This document shows, piece after piece, positions 16,255 through 25,453 of a DNA stretch of 64,000 nucleotides. Under the pieces are notes generated by a model, which was given only the letters and a program-made list of their open reading frames with translations, ran no database searches and was not told the origin of the DNA. Position numbers and translations under genes: made by a program. Source of the stretch: an uncultured Lactobacillus sp. (GTDB lineage Bacteria > Bacillota > Bacilli > Lactobacillales > Lactobacillaceae). The DNA lies in the NCBI GenBank assembly GCA_947565635.1, contig CANOGU010000004.1, positions 28,451 to 92,450 of the forward strand, read 5' to 3'. Numbering within the stretch: position 1 is the stretch's first letter; the number at the start of each line of letters is the position of its first letter.

Positions 16255-17307
16255 ATGTTTTTAGCTCTAAAAGAAATAAAATACGAGAAGCTGCGTTACG
16301 GCTTAATTACATTGATGATTTTTTTAATCGCATATTTAATTTTTATGCTGTCATCATTGTCAGTAGGTCTAGCTTCAGAAAATACCCAAGCAGTTAATAG
16401 CTGGCAGACTCAAGCAGTGGTTTTGAATGACAATTCGAATGTAAGTTTAAGTCAGTCTTTGTTAACCAAAGAAGATCTAAAAGATTTTAAAAAGACAAAA
16501 AATGATAGCTATGTCGGGATAGTGCCAATTGTAATGAAAGAAAAGAAACATCAAACAATTTCAGCTCAATTTATTGGGTTGAATAAAGATGAGTACATCT
16601 ATAAAGATTTGGAAGTAGTTTCTGGTCGTAAAGCAAAGCATAATGACGAAATAGCTGTTGATCAAATTCTCTGGAATCGTGGTTATCGCTTAGGCGATAA
16701 AGTAACTCTAAATGGTAGTGATCAAAAATATAAAATTGTTGGTTTCTTAAAAAATGCCAAGATTAATATTGCGCCAATTGCTTATGGTACGATGGCAACG
16801 TGGAAGAAGTTAAGACCAATGGCTCCAAATGTTGAAGCTTCTGGAATTATCTCTAAGAAGAACTTAGATTTTAAAGCTAAGAATGTTAGATCTTATGATA
16901 AGCAGACTTTTGTTAATAAATTACCTGGTTATACAGCCCAAAACTCAACTTTTGAATTAATGATTGGTTTTCTATTCGTAATTTCGTTGATTGTGATTGC
17001 CGTATTTTTATACATTTTAACTATTCAAAAAATGCCAAATTATGCTGTTTTACGAGCACAAGGTATCCCAAGCAAGACATTAATTGGTGCTACTCTTAGC
17101 CAATCATTAATTTTAGTAATTATAGGTACGGTCTTAGCATATCTTTTGATGTTGCTTACTGTTAGCGTAATGCCAGCCACTGTACCGATTGATTTTGCCC
17201 CATGGATCATGATTTCAACGATTGCAGGGATGATTTTAATGGGGGCAATCGGTGGATTAATTCCGATTCGTTCAATTCTTAAGGTTGATCCTTCAAAGGC
17301 TGTGTAA
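16255..17307 (+). CDS. ABC transporter permease, FtsX/MacB type
   Basis: A 350-residue permease with one N-terminal helix (about 18-38), a large extracytoplasmic domain (about 40-235, MacB periplasmic core-like) and three C-terminal helices (about 240-345). This four-helix plan is that of MacB/FtsX mechanotransmission permeases, which act on peptides, drugs or lipoproteins at the cell surface. Its partner ATPase follows directly. The RBS AAGGAAGTAGG overlaps the upstream stop. As half-size permeases do, it probably dimerises. Confidence 0.88.
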   Translation: MFLALKEIKYEKLRYGLITLMIFLIAYLIFMLSSLSVGLASENTQAVNSWQTQAVVLNDNSNVSLSQSLLTKEDLKDFKKTKNDSYVGIVPIVMKEKKHQTISAQFIGLNKDEYIYKDLEVVSGRKAKHNDEIAVDQILWNRGYRLGDKVTLNGSDQKYKIVGFLKNAKINIAPIAYGTMATWKKLRPMAPNVEASGIISKKNLDFKAKNVRSYDKQTFVNKLPGYTAQNSTFELMIGFLFVISLIVIAVFLYILTIQKMPNYAVLRAQGIPSKTLIGATLSQSLILVIIGTVLAYLLMLLTVSVMPATVPIDFAPWIMISTIAGMILMGAIGGLIPIRSILKVDPSKAV

Positions 17308-17321
17308 AGGGGGGCAGTTAA

Positions 17322-17999
17322 ATGTCAGTAATTGAATTAAAAGATGTAAGCAAATCCTATGGTCAAGGAGATGCTAAGGTTAATGCTCTAAAAAATATAA
17401 ATTTTGAAGCACAAAAAGGAGAGGTGGTTCTAATTGAAGGACCATCTGGAGCCGGTAAAAGTACATTTTTAACTATCGCTGGAGCTTTACAAAAACCGAC
17501 TTCTGGTGAAGTTTTTATTGGAAAAAAAGATGTAACAAATTACTCTCCTAAACAAGCTGATGCTTTAAGACTAGATAAAATTGGCTTTGTACTTCAGGCT
17601 TATAATTTAGTGCCTTATTTAACTGTTAGAGAACAATTCATTTTAGTAGATAAAGTTAAAAAGACTGGTAATTTAAGTAAAGAAGCTCTTGATAGATTGC
17701 TAGATGAATTAGGAATTTCTCAACTAGTAAATAAATATCCTAAAGAATTATCCGGTGGTCAACAGCAAAGAGTGGCAATTGCAAGAGCATTATATGCAGA
17801 TCCGGCCATTATTTTAGCTGATGAACCTACTGCTTCATTAGATAGTGAAAAGGTTGAAGAAGTAGGAAAACTATTTAAGACTTTAGCTAAACAAAAAGAA
17901 AAGGCTATTATTTTAGTTACCCATGATTTAAGACTTAATAAGTATTCTGACAAAATATATGAAATGTTAGATGGGCACTTGAGTTTGAAAAAGAAATAA
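17322..17999 (+). CDS. ABC transporter ATPase, MacB/LolD-like
   Basis: A 225-residue ATPase: Walker A GPSGAGKST (about 40-48), signature LSGGQQQRVAIARAL, Walker B IILADEPTASLD, and the His in VTHDLR. It is the LolD/MacB subfamily that pairs with FtsX-like permeases. GGGGGCAG lies before the ATG. It is the last gene of the TetR-regulated operon. Confidence 0.9.
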   Translation: MSVIELKDVSKSYGQGDAKVNALKNINFEAQKGEVVLIEGPSGAGKSTFLTIAGALQKPTSGEVFIGKKDVTNYSPKQADALRLDKIGFVLQAYNLVPYLTVREQFILVDKVKKTGNLSKEALDRLLDELGISQLVNKYPKELSGGQQQRVAIARALYADPAIILADEPTASLDSEKVEEVGKLFKTLAKQKEKAIILVTHDLRLNKYSDKIYEMLDGHLSLKKK

Positions 18000-18037
18000 A
18001 AAATACGCAGGTACAAATTTGTATCTGCGTATTTTTA
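17999..18037. terminator. Bidirectional terminator between convergent genes
   Basis: A stem of about 17 bp with one G-T pair (18001-18017 with 18018-18034), starting AAATACGCAG, then TTTTAG. Shared with the minus-strand dipeptidase. Confidence 0.85.
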
Positions 18038-18052
18038 GACTTTATGTTTTTA

Positions 18053-19465
18053 TTACAAATTAGGATCAATCTTAAATCTCAATGGAGAATCTGCCGTTTG
18101 AGCGGTAATAAGTTTGGCAATTAATTTTTGATAGTTCTTAGTAGCAACATTAGCCAGTTTTTTGTTTGCTTCATTGACTAGATCAATTTTTTTAGTATTC
18201 TCTTTTTCTTGAGCTAATTTTTTATCATACTCAACTCGTAGTTTATTCAAAGCTAGATTCGTTGCTTTTTGGGTATTAACTAAATCAGTTGCATATTTAC
18301 CCCAATTTCGATCAACTAAGACACTAGCCATTTTAAAGACCCAATAAGCGGAATTAGTAGTAAATTCTTCTTTTCCGTATTTAAATATAGTAGGTACTTT
18401 AGTTCCTTGGGGATAGAAGGGAATATAAACACTTTGAGCAGCAATTCCCATTGCGAGCCAATGAACCATATCTTCATCTCTGAGTTGTAACAAATGAGAT
18501 TCTTGAGTGGTAGCAACAGCAATTGGTCGGTAAGCCGGTTGTCCTTCATTTTTAGAATTAGTTAAATCATATTTTGTGCCATTAAAGTGATCGCTTAAAA
18601 CACGTTGTGCTTCTTGAATTGATATTGGGTGATCAGGTTTTCTAATAAATGGTAAATCAAAGCTTTCTGGATCTTGGCTTATTGATGGGGTTAATAGCTT
18701 TTGTCCACTCCAAACACGTGGCGTATTGTAAGTTAGATCAGAATCATCATGTGTACCAAAAATTAGTCTAAAATTAAATGGTTTATTCTTTGGCCAGAGA
18801 TTATTTTGATAAACGAAATTTTGAATATCGGGAGAGGTAATGAAATTCTTTTTATCATTAAAATCAATTACTTGAATTGCTAATTGATTAGCTACTACGG
18901 CATAAGAATCATCAGGAATACGCTGAGCAACATAATGATGACCAGAACCAATTTCCATGTACCAGGCTTCATCTTTATCTGCAAATAAAATTCCATCTGC
19001 TTCTGCTGCGCCATGCTCTTGAACAATTTTACCTAAACGTTCTACACCTGCTCGAGCAGATTTAATATATGGTAAAACGACTGTTACCATTGCTTCTTCT
19101 AAGATGCCTTTTTCTTCGTCAAAAGGATCAAATGCCATTACTCGGTCGTTAGCATAGGCACTTTCAGTAGCGCTCATTGCTACATGATATTCATTGATTC
19201 CATCTTCTTCAAATACACCATATTTATCTGTCCATTCAGGAGTGGAAGAATAAGAAAAACACTCGTCTGGTAATGTTATTTCAAATTTATTGTCTTTTGA
19301 TTTAAAAATGTTATGTTTCTTTATTTGATGTTGATTAAAAGCTAGGTGCTTTGGCCAAGCTGTTTTAGCATCTTCATTTCGACCAATAATCACGCTATTA
19401 TCTACAGTAGCTTTTTTGCCAATTAAAATAGATGTACAAGATGAACGTCCAACAGGAGAAGTCAT
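18053..19465 (-). CDS. C69-family dipeptidase (PepD type)
   Basis: A 470-residue N-terminal nucleophile hydrolase. The family's catalytic Cys is at residue 10 in SSCTSILIGKKATVD, followed by NSVIIGRNEDA. In this family the residues before Cys are removed to free its amino group. It hydrolyses a broad range of dipeptides in the cytosol, part of the peptide-utilising system of lactobacilli. I use the ATG at 19465; the open frame runs 40 codons further upstream, but that part does not resemble the family. Shine-Dalgarno is poor (GAAAGTG, distant). It is divergent from the small gene at 19545. Confidence 0.88.
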   Translation of the reverse strand: MTSPVGRSSCTSILIGKKATVDNSVIIGRNEDAKTAWPKHLAFNQHQIKKHNIFKSKDNKFEITLPDECFSYSSTPEWTDKYGVFEEDGINEYHVAMSATESAYANDRVMAFDPFDEEKGILEEAMVTVVLPYIKSARAGVERLGKIVQEHGAAEADGILFADKDEAWYMEIGSGHHYVAQRIPDDSYAVVANQLAIQVIDFNDKKNFITSPDIQNFVYQNNLWPKNKPFNFRLIFGTHDDSDLTYNTPRVWSGQKLLTPSISQDPESFDLPFIRKPDHPISIQEAQRVLSDHFNGTKYDLTNSKNEGQPAYRPIAVATTQESHLLQLRDEDMVHWLAMGIAAQSVYIPFYPQGTKVPTIFKYGKEEFTTNSAYWVFKMASVLVDRNWGKYATDLVNTQKATNLALNKLRVEYDKKLAQEKENTKKIDLVNEANKKLANVATKNYQKLIAKLITAQTADSPLRFKIDPNL

Positions 19466-19544
19466 AGGTTTCACACTTTCTATTGATATAATATAATCTA
19501 TATTGTATAACGTAAAAAAATTAAAAATAAGCGAGGGTATTAAA

Positions 19545-19787
19545 ATGGCAGAATTACCAGAAGATAAAAAAATCATTCTTACCACTGATTATAAAGATAA
19601 TACCATTAACATGGAATTTTCTGACAATTTAGTTGATAATCGTGAAAAAGGTTATATTCTTTCAGCAGCATTTTTGGCATTTGCAGCAAATGAAGGCTTA
19701 GATAAACAACAAGTTATTGAAATGATTAATTCTCATTATGATCAATTTACTGGGGATGATGATTCAAGTTTATTTAAAAGATTATAG
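19545..19787 (+). CDS. Small acidic hypothetical protein, 80 aa
   Basis: An 80-residue acidic cytosolic protein beginning MAELPEDKKIIL and ending in SSLFKRL. GCGAGGGT is a good RBS 8 bases before the ATG at 19545. It has a beta-rich first half and a helical second half (SAAFLAFAANEGLDKQQVIE). No family recognised. It shares an AT-rich divergent promoter region (19466-19544, with TATAATATAAT near 19486) with the C69 dipeptidase. Confidence 0.7.
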   Translation: MAELPEDKKIILTTDYKDNTINMEFSDNLVDNREKGYILSAAFLAFAANEGLDKQQVIEMINSHYDQFTGDDDSSLFKRL

Positions 19788-19822
19788 AATTTGATATAAA
19801 TTCCTCCACTTTTTCACATTTT

Positions 19823-19893
19823 TGTTATAATATAAACACGGAGAAATAACAGATGTTAGGCAATTCTGCTATTTTTAGATGATCTCTATGTGT
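19823..19893 (+). other. Structured 5' leader of the TetR gene, with extended -10 promoter
   Basis: TGTTATAAT (19823-19831) is an extended -10 promoter. The predicted start near 19838 leaves a leader of about 95 bases. It contains an inner hairpin AATAACAGA/TCTGCTATT (19845-19853 with 19865-19873) followed by TTTAG, and an outer pairing GAGA...TCTC plus ACAC...GTGT around 19836-19893. It may be an attenuator or a regulatory fold. No known riboswitch core is recognised. Confidence 0.45.
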
Positions 19894-19933
19894 GGATATT
19901 TGTAAAAAATTTTAATTAAATGAGGTAATTAAA

Positions 19934-20557
19934 GTGGCTAGAAAAAAGGAAATAGATAAGCAAAGAATTCTTGATGCTGCTTATAAATTAGCAGTTCGTG
20001 GTGGAATTGAAAGTTTAACTGCAAGAAATATTGCTAAGGCAATTAACTGCTCAACTCAACCAATTTATCTTGAATTTAAGAACATGCAAGACTTACGTAA
20101 TCAAGTTTTAGCAAGAATTTCTGATGAATTGAAGTCTAATACTCTTCAACAAAACTTTACAGGTGAACCATTGATTGACTTAGATCTTTCATACTTGTAC
20201 TTTGCTAAAGAACATGTTGACCTATTTAGAGCAATGTTTGTCGACGGTAAGTTTGGTAACCAAATGATTGTTGATACTTTAATGGGACTTGGAATTGAAA
20301 AATTCAAGCAACAATTTGATGCAGAACAATATTCCGATGAAAGATTAAAGCATATTGTGATTTCTAACTGGATTGCTGCTACTGGATTGGCAACTTTACT
20401 CATTAACAAGATGGTTAACTTTACGCAAGCACAAATGATTAGTGTATTGAAAGCACAAATTCACGATGCTATGTTAAACGACCGTCTTACTAATGTAGAA
20501 GAAAATCCATTGTTTGCAGCAGATGCAGATGCATCTCTTGAAGAACGTTTAGGCTAG
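19934..20557 (+). CDS. TetR/AcrR-family transcriptional regulator
   Basis: A 207-residue regulator. The HTH is at about 10-55 (LAVRGGIESLTARNIAKAI, then CSTQPIYLEFKNM). The C-terminal domain (about 75-190) is helical and ends in an acidic tail. It starts with GTG at 19934 after GAGG. It has its own promoter and leader and a terminator, so it is monocistronic; its targets are not evident. The flavin reductases downstream are separate but near enough to be candidates. Confidence 0.85.
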   Translation: MARKKEIDKQRILDAAYKLAVRGGIESLTARNIAKAINCSTQPIYLEFKNMQDLRNQVLARISDELKSNTLQQNFTGEPLIDLDLSYLYFAKEHVDLFRAMFVDGKFGNQMIVDTLMGLGIEKFKQQFDAEQYSDERLKHIVISNWIAATGLATLLINKMVNFTQAQMISVLKAQIHDAMLNDRLTNVEENPLFAADADASLEERLG

Positions 20558-20575
20558 TTGGATAAGTATAAATTA

Positions 20576-20611
20576 GGCACTACTTTTAAGTTAAAGTGGT
20601 GTCTTTTTTTG
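20576..20611 (+). terminator. Rho-independent terminator
   Basis: An 11-bp stem with wobble pairs (20576-20586 with 20593-20603), six-base loop, followed by TTTTTTTG. Confidence 0.8.
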
Positions 20612-20696
20612 TTAAAATGATATTGTGACTTTTAAAATTATGAAATTAAAACGTATAATTTAAGAGATAGATAATTAATGAAAGGTAACGAAATAA

Positions 20697-21233
20697 ATGA
20701 AGCTCTTTGCAATCGTCGGTAGCAACGCAGATCATTCTTATAATCGTGACTTGCTAAATTTTATTAAGAAACATTTTACTGGTAGATATGATATTGAATT
20801 AGGAGAAGTTAGAGATCTTCCAATGTTTAAAGAGGGGATTAAAGAACCAAGCAAAGTGGCAAGTTTTGCTAAAAAAGTTGCTGAGGCGGATGCTGTTTTA
20901 ATCTCTACTCCAGAACAACAACACTCAGTTCCTTCATCTTTAAAGAGTGCGTTAGAATGGTTTTCATCAGCTGAACATCCTTTTAAAGATAAGCCAGTAG
21001 TTATTGTAGGAACTTCAGTTTTACCTCAAGGTTCAGCACGTGGACAAAGTCATTTGAAGATGGTTCTTTCTTCACCAGGATTTAGCGCCAAGGTATTTAA
21101 TGGCGACGAATTTATGATGGGAACTGCTCCAGAACAGTTCGATGAAGATGGTAATTTACCAGATGGAACTGTTAAATTCTTAGATCATTTCTTTGATGAA
21201 TTTGATAGTTTTTACGCTGAAGTAGGTAAGTAA
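20697..21233 (+). CDS. NADH-dependent FMN reductase, first of tandem pair (H2O2-forming type)
   Basis: A 178-residue flavodoxin-fold reductase. The FMN phosphate loop is [13 protein letters not shown] (8-20) and the isoalloxazine loop is [19 protein letters not shown]. Tandem genes of this kind in L. johnsonii (LJ_0548/LJ_0549, as I recall) are responsible for aerobic H2O2 production, with NADH reducing flavin, which then reduces O2. Here the first copy has PEQQHS where the second has PEYDHG. AAAGGTAACG precedes the ATG. Thirteen bases separate it from its partner. Confidence 0.88.
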   Translation: MKLFAIVGSNADHSYNRDLLNFIKKHFTGRYDIELGEVRDLPMFKEGIKEPSKVASFAKKVAEADAVLISTPEQQHSVPSSLKSALEWFSSAEHPFKDKPVVIVGTSVLPQGSARGQSHLKMVLSSPGFSAKVFNGDEFMMGTAPEQFDEDGNLPDGTVKFLDHFFDEFDSFYAEVGK

Positions 21234-21246
21234 GAGAGGGTTAAGC

Positions 21247-21801
21247 ATGAAGTTATTAGCAATTGTTGGTACAAATGCAGATTTTTCATATAATCGTTTT
21301 TTAGAACAATTTATGGCTAGACGCTATCAAGACCAAGCTGAAATTGAAGTATATGAAATTGCTGATTTGCCGCCTTTTAAAAAGGAAGCTCAACCAGATA
21401 GCAAGGTTGAAGAATTCAAGAATAAGATTCGTGAAGCAGATGGTGTGATTTTTGCTACACCTGAATATGATCACGGAATTCCCTCATCTTTAAAGAGTGC
21501 AATGGAATGGACAGGTAGCCATGCACAAGGAAATGCAAATGTAATGAAAATGAAACCAGCAATGGTTTTAGGAACATCTTATGGTATTCAAGGTGCGTCT
21601 AGAGCGCAAGAAGAAATGCGTGAAATATTACTTTCTCCTGATCAAAGCGCAAATGTTTTACCAGGAAATGAAGTTTTGATTGGTCATGCTGCAGATAAAT
21701 TTGATAAAAATACTGGAGACTTATTAGATCAAGAAACAATCCATGCAATTGATTTAGCATTTAGTAACTTTGTTAAATTTGTTGAACAAACACAAAAGTA
21801 A
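21247..21801 (+). CDS. NADH-dependent FMN reductase, second of tandem pair (H2O2-forming type)
   Basis: A 184-residue paralogue of the preceding protein, with GTNADFSYNRFLE and ATPEYDHGIPSSLKSAMEW. The canonical PEY(N/D)xG pattern makes it the more typical member. The two probably form a heteromeric enzyme. RBS GAGAGGG. The operon ends at a terminator. Release of H2O2 is a known competitive trait of vaginal and intestinal lactobacilli. Confidence 0.9.
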   Translation: MKLLAIVGTNADFSYNRFLEQFMARRYQDQAEIEVYEIADLPPFKKEAQPDSKVEEFKNKIREADGVIFATPEYDHGIPSSLKSAMEWTGSHAQGNANVMKMKPAMVLGTSYGIQGASRAQEEMREILLSPDQSANVLPGNEVLIGHAADKFDKNTGDLLDQETIHAIDLAFSNFVKFVEQTQK

Positions 21802-21829
21802 TTTAAAGTATATTTCCGCATATTAAAAG

Positions 21830-21861
21830 AACTAGATAGAATTTTCTATCTAGCTTTTTTT
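21830..21861 (+). terminator. Rho-independent terminator
   Basis: A 10-bp stem CTAGATAGAA/TTCTATCTAG (21832-21841 with 21844-21853) closing on TT, followed by CTTTTTTTG. Confidence 0.85.
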
Positions 21862-21925
21862 GTGATTAAAGTTTATCATCTTTTATGAAAGAAAGCATTT
21901 TCAAGCTTAGAAAAGAGAAATATAG

Positions 21926-22966
21926 ATGCTCGGTTTTTCAGTTTACTTGGATAAAGATTTAACAGCAGATGACCATAACTATTTATTAGGAATGAGAAAT
22001 GCTGGCTTTAATGAGGTATTTACTTCATTAACAGGATTAAATGATGAAGCGGATGTAATCTTAAAAAGATTGAATCAGTTAACTGGTTGGTGTAAAGATC
22101 TGGAGCTAAAGATAATAGCTGATGTATCGCAAGATGATTTGCATCGACTGGGATATGATTTAGATGATGTGGAGAAGTTGAAGACTCTAAATGTTACAGG
22201 CTTAAGAATTAATGATCAAGTCTTAATGAGATTTGTTTCTAAATTATCTAAATCAATGTGGGTTTCATTAAATGCTATTTATTTACAGCCAGAAGATATT
22301 ACTCATTTGAAGGAAGAAGCAGCGAATTTTGATCATATTCGAGCCTTATTTGATTTTTACTCACAACCTGAAACAGGAATGGCTGATGATTGGTTTGAAG
22401 AGAAAAATCGTTGGCTTCGTAAATGTAATTTAGAAACCGCTGCATTTATTGCTGGAGATAGAGTAAAAAGAGGATCATTTTTTGCTGGAAAAACTACTCT
22501 TGAATCTCAACGCGGTATATATCCTTTAGCTGCTGCTTTAAATTTAAAGAAATTATCTTGCAGTAATGTTATCGTAGGCGATAGATTAACTAGTGAAACA
22601 ATAAAGACTTTTGCGCGCTATACTAAGGATTATGCTATTACACTCCATTTAGATAAAAAAGTTCCGTTTTTGGAAGAAAATGAATGGCATAATTATTTAT
22701 ATGTGGCTAGAGATATTGTTCGACTCCATAACGAAGATGAACTTCCAAAATTTGAAGCTCAAGACTTACCACTTGATCGACTAGTTGGAACGGTTACAGT
22801 TAATAGTAGTGAAAACTTAAATAGTGGTGAAATTCATATCGCTAAACGAGATTTACCAGCGAGCCAAAAAGTAAGAATACTTGGAAAAGTTGACGATAGT
22901 GAATGTAGTTTACTTTCAAATATTGAGCCTGGACAAAAAATTGTTTTTAAAAATTTAGAAAAGTAG
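21926..22966 (+). CDS. MupG-like DUF871 protein, probable 6-phospho-N-acetylmuramidase
   Basis: A 346-residue protein with a TIM-barrel N-terminal part beginning MLGFSVYLDK and the block GMRNAGFNEVFTSL, both typical of DUF871/MupG, plus a C-terminal beta-rich domain (from about 270). MupG splits MurNAc-6-P-GlcNAc in cytosolic cell-wall recycling. It is the first gene of a three-gene operon with a tyrosine phosphatase and ApbE. The family also contains phosphatase-like or unassigned members, so the substrate is an inference. No muramic-acid genes are adjacent. Confidence 0.8.
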   Translation: MLGFSVYLDKDLTADDHNYLLGMRNAGFNEVFTSLTGLNDEADVILKRLNQLTGWCKDLELKIIADVSQDDLHRLGYDLDDVEKLKTLNVTGLRINDQVLMRFVSKLSKSMWVSLNAIYLQPEDITHLKEEAANFDHIRALFDFYSQPETGMADDWFEEKNRWLRKCNLETAAFIAGDRVKRGSFFAGKTTLESQRGIYPLAAALNLKKLSCSNVIVGDRLTSETIKTFARYTKDYAITLHLDKKVPFLEENEWHNYLYVARDIVRLHNEDELPKFEAQDLPLDRLVGTVTVNSSENLNSGEIHIAKRDLPASQKVRILGKVDDSECSLLSNIEPGQKIVFKNLEK

Positions 22967-22976
22967 GGATTGCAAA

Positions 22977-23780
22977 ATGATTAGGCCAAATATTTTACCA
23001 TTAGAACATGTGCCTAATGCACGTGACTTAGGTGGTTATGTAGGTTTTGATGGTCGAAAAATAAAAATGCACCGGCTCCTTAGAACTGGTAAATTGTGCC
23101 AAATGACTAAGGAAGATGAGACTTTTTTACTTAACTATGGTTTAACTAAGATAATTGACCTACGTTCACCTAAAGAAACCGAAAATGCACCTGATATTGT
23201 ACCGACGGGTGTTGAACATATTGATAATCCGATTCATGGGAATCAGAATGTGGAAACAGATCAAAAAATTTTTCAATTAAAAAAGACATATACTAAAGAT
23301 CAATATGCTGGCTTTAAAACAATGTGTTACCAATACCATTCCTCAGTTGGCAAAAAATATTCACAAAATGCCTTTAGAAATTTGCTTAATATTTTTGCTA
23401 ATACTAAAGATGGAGCAATTATCTTTCATTGCTCTGAAGGAAAAGATCGTACGGGTTTAGCTACTGTTTTGATTTTATATTTACTTGGCGTTGATATGGA
23501 AACCATTCGGCAGGATTATTTATTTTCGAATTTAATGCTAGGCAAGTATCAGGCAATGATGAATCAAAAGATAATTGATGAAGGAGGCAGTGTGATTTTG
23601 CGAGCTAATGTTAGAAGTTTAGCTAGTGTGGCTAATGAATATTTAGATACTGCTCTTTTATTAATTGATGAAAAATATAATGGTTTAGACAATTATATTA
23701 AAAATGTTCTGAAGATTGATGACGATTTAATTCAAAGTTTAAGAGAATTATACTTAGAGCCAAAGAAGGTCTCAAAATGA
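22977..23780 (+). CDS. Tyrosine-protein phosphatase (Y_phosphatase3 type)
   Basis: A 267-residue phosphatase with the P-loop HCSEGKDRTGLATV (Cys nucleophile, Arg binding phosphate, at about 156-169) and the N-terminal NARDLGGY signature of the LipA/IphP group. These act on phosphotyrosine or phosphoinositides. No signal peptide, so cytosolic. It starts 10 bases after the MupG-like gene, with GGGATTG as RBS, and its stop overlaps the apbE start by 4 bases. Confidence 0.88.
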   Translation: MIRPNILPLEHVPNARDLGGYVGFDGRKIKMHRLLRTGKLCQMTKEDETFLLNYGLTKIIDLRSPKETENAPDIVPTGVEHIDNPIHGNQNVETDQKIFQLKKTYTKDQYAGFKTMCYQYHSSVGKKYSQNAFRNLLNIFANTKDGAIIFHCSEGKDRTGLATVLILYLLGVDMETIRQDYLFSNLMLGKYQAMMNQKIIDEGGSVILRANVRSLASVANEYLDTALLLIDEKYNGLDNYIKNVLKIDDDLIQSLRELYLEPKKVSK

Positions 23781-24703
23781 TAGAAAATTATGCTTCAAAT
23801 CCAATTTCAAAAGTTGGTCGTGGATTAGGAACTGTAATTACATTACAAATTTATGGAGATCATAGTGAAAAGATTTTAGATCAAAGTTTTGACTTGATTG
23901 CAGGTTATGAGGATCGATTAACTGTAAATCGGGATCATTCTGAAGTAATGGATATTAATCATGCAGCTGGAGTTCATCCGGTTCAAGTTTCGGCAAGTAC
24001 ATATGATTTAATTAAATTAGCTGTCTATGAAAGTAAACAAAATTTTGGCTTTAATGCTTTGATTGGACCAGTTGTAAAGCTATGGCATATTGGGTTTAAA
24101 GGAGCGCATATTCCAACTGATGCTCAAATTAAAAAGAGAATGGCTTTAACTAATCCTGATGACGTTATATTATATGATGATGATCAAACTGTTTTTCTAA
24201 CTAAAAAGGGAATGGAACTTGATCTAGGAGGAATTGCAAAAGGATATATTGCTGATAGGATTAGAGACTTATGGCATGCTTATGATGTAAGAGCTGGAAT
24301 TATTAATTTAGGTGGCAATGTTTTATTTGTAAATAGTTCTCCTAAAAGAACAAGTGGTGAATGGATTTTAGGTGTTCAAGATCCAAAAAAGAAGCGCGGA
24401 GACAATCTTACAACGGCAACTGTTCATGAATGTTCAGCAGTAACCAGTGGAACGTACGAACGCTTTTTAGAGATTAATGGCAAAAAATATCACCATATTA
24501 TTGATCCAAAGACTGGGTATCCAGTTAAAACGCATGTAGTAGGAGTTACGCTATTTACCCGTGATTCAGTTCAAGCAGAAATTGAATGTAAACGACTATT
24601 TTTCGCTGGTCAACCGATTCCAGGATGGAAAAATGATAAGGCTGGTCGTTATGGAGCAATATTTGTATATGCCGATGACTCAATTGAAAGAGTTGGGGTA
24701 TAA
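23777..24703 (+). CDS. apbE: FAD:protein FMN transferase (ApbE)
   Basis: A 308-residue ApbE. Landmarks: DLGGIAKGYIADRI (Mg/FAD region), VTSGTYERF and the metal-binding HHIIDPKTGYPV. It attaches FMN covalently to Thr/Ser of target flavoproteins from FAD. No lipobox or signal peptide is visible, so this copy appears cytosolic, unlike many surface ApbE proteins. ATGA overlap with the phosphatase indicates coupling. Targets could be an extracellular-electron-transfer or fumarate-reductase-like flavoprotein; none is in this window. Confidence 0.9.
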   Translation: MIENYASNPISKVGRGLGTVITLQIYGDHSEKILDQSFDLIAGYEDRLTVNRDHSEVMDINHAAGVHPVQVSASTYDLIKLAVYESKQNFGFNALIGPVVKLWHIGFKGAHIPTDAQIKKRMALTNPDDVILYDDDQTVFLTKKGMELDLGGIAKGYIADRIRDLWHAYDVRAGIINLGGNVLFVNSSPKRTSGEWILGVQDPKKKRGDNLTTATVHECSAVTSGTYERFLEINGKKYHHIIDPKTGYPVKTHVVGVTLFTRDSVQAEIECKRLFFAGQPIPGWKNDKAGRYGAIFVYADDSIERVGV

Positions 24704-24738
24704 AAATAGGATTCGGAAATTTCCGAATCCTATTTTTG
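24702..24738. terminator. Bidirectional terminator, 18-bp perfect stem
   Basis: Perfect inverted repeat 24702-24719 against 24720-24737 (AAAAATAGGATTCGGAAA arm). Shared by apbE and the convergent cvpA. Confidence 0.88.
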
Positions 24739-24743
24739 TTGAG

Positions 24744-25280
24744 TTATCCTACTGTACGACTAATACCAAAAATTGTCTTAAAGACACCATTTGATAGTCC
24801 TGGAGTATTATAAATAATTACTCGTAAAATTGGTGAATCCACTGTTTGTTGGATAAACCAAGGATTTTGAAAAGCTTGGCACATCGATAGGGCAACGTAA
24901 ACTAGAAAGTAAGCAGCAATGAATGACACCAGTGCACCAAGTACGTTGTCTAATAGGTTACTGATGCCCTTTTTAGTCCGATCACGTTTAGGTAGCCAGC
25001 CCTTGAATATTTTCAGAATCATCTTTCCAATAAACCAAATTACAAAGAAAGCCAAGAAACGATATCCTATTAGTTCAAGACTAATGTTGCCAGTTGTTGG
25101 AACTAGTTTCCCTGAAAATTGTTCGTAGAACCAATTTCCTAAACTATTTTGACCTAGGATGGCAGCAGCAAATACAATTGCACCAAAAATCATATTAATA
25201 ACACGTTGAGCAAATCCCAGCTGGTAGCCTTTATAAGTTTGGTAGCCAAGATAAAGAATCACAATAAGCGTAACAATCAT
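24744..25280 (-). CDS. CvpA family membrane protein
   Basis: A 178-residue protein with four hydrophobic helices, starting MIVTLIVILYLGYQTYKGYQ and with the RTKKGISNLLDNVLGALV segment before helix 4, both typical of CvpA. E. coli CvpA is needed for colicin V production and bile or envelope stress tolerance. RBS AAAGGAG lies 8 bases before the ATG. It diverges from rsmG. Confidence 0.85.
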   Translation of the reverse strand: MIVTLIVILYLGYQTYKGYQLGFAQRVINMIFGAIVFAAAILGQNSLGNWFYEQFSGKLVPTTGNISLELIGYRFLAFFVIWFIGKMILKIFKGWLPKRDRTKKGISNLLDNVLGALVSFIAAYFLVYVALSMCQAFQNPWFIQQTVDSPILRVIIYNTPGLSNGVFKTIFGISRTVG

Positions 25281-25359
25281 GAAATTTAACTCCTTTTGCT
25301 AATCATTATAGCCTATAGATTTTAATTTAAATACATATTTTTTGGGACTTAGTTGTTTT

Positions 25360-25388
25360 TTGACGATTCTTAAAAAATACTCCATAAT
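25360..25388 (+). promoter_or_regulatory. Promoter of the rsmG-noc-parAB operon
   Basis: TTGACG (25360-25365) and CATAAT (25383-25388) are separated by 17 bases, a near-consensus vegetative promoter about 90 bases before the rsmG start codon. Confidence 0.65.
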
Positions 25389-25453
25389 TAAATACGTTAG
25401 TTTATGATCATAATAGTATTGTTAACCGACTTTAATTGCGGTAAATTAGGAGT

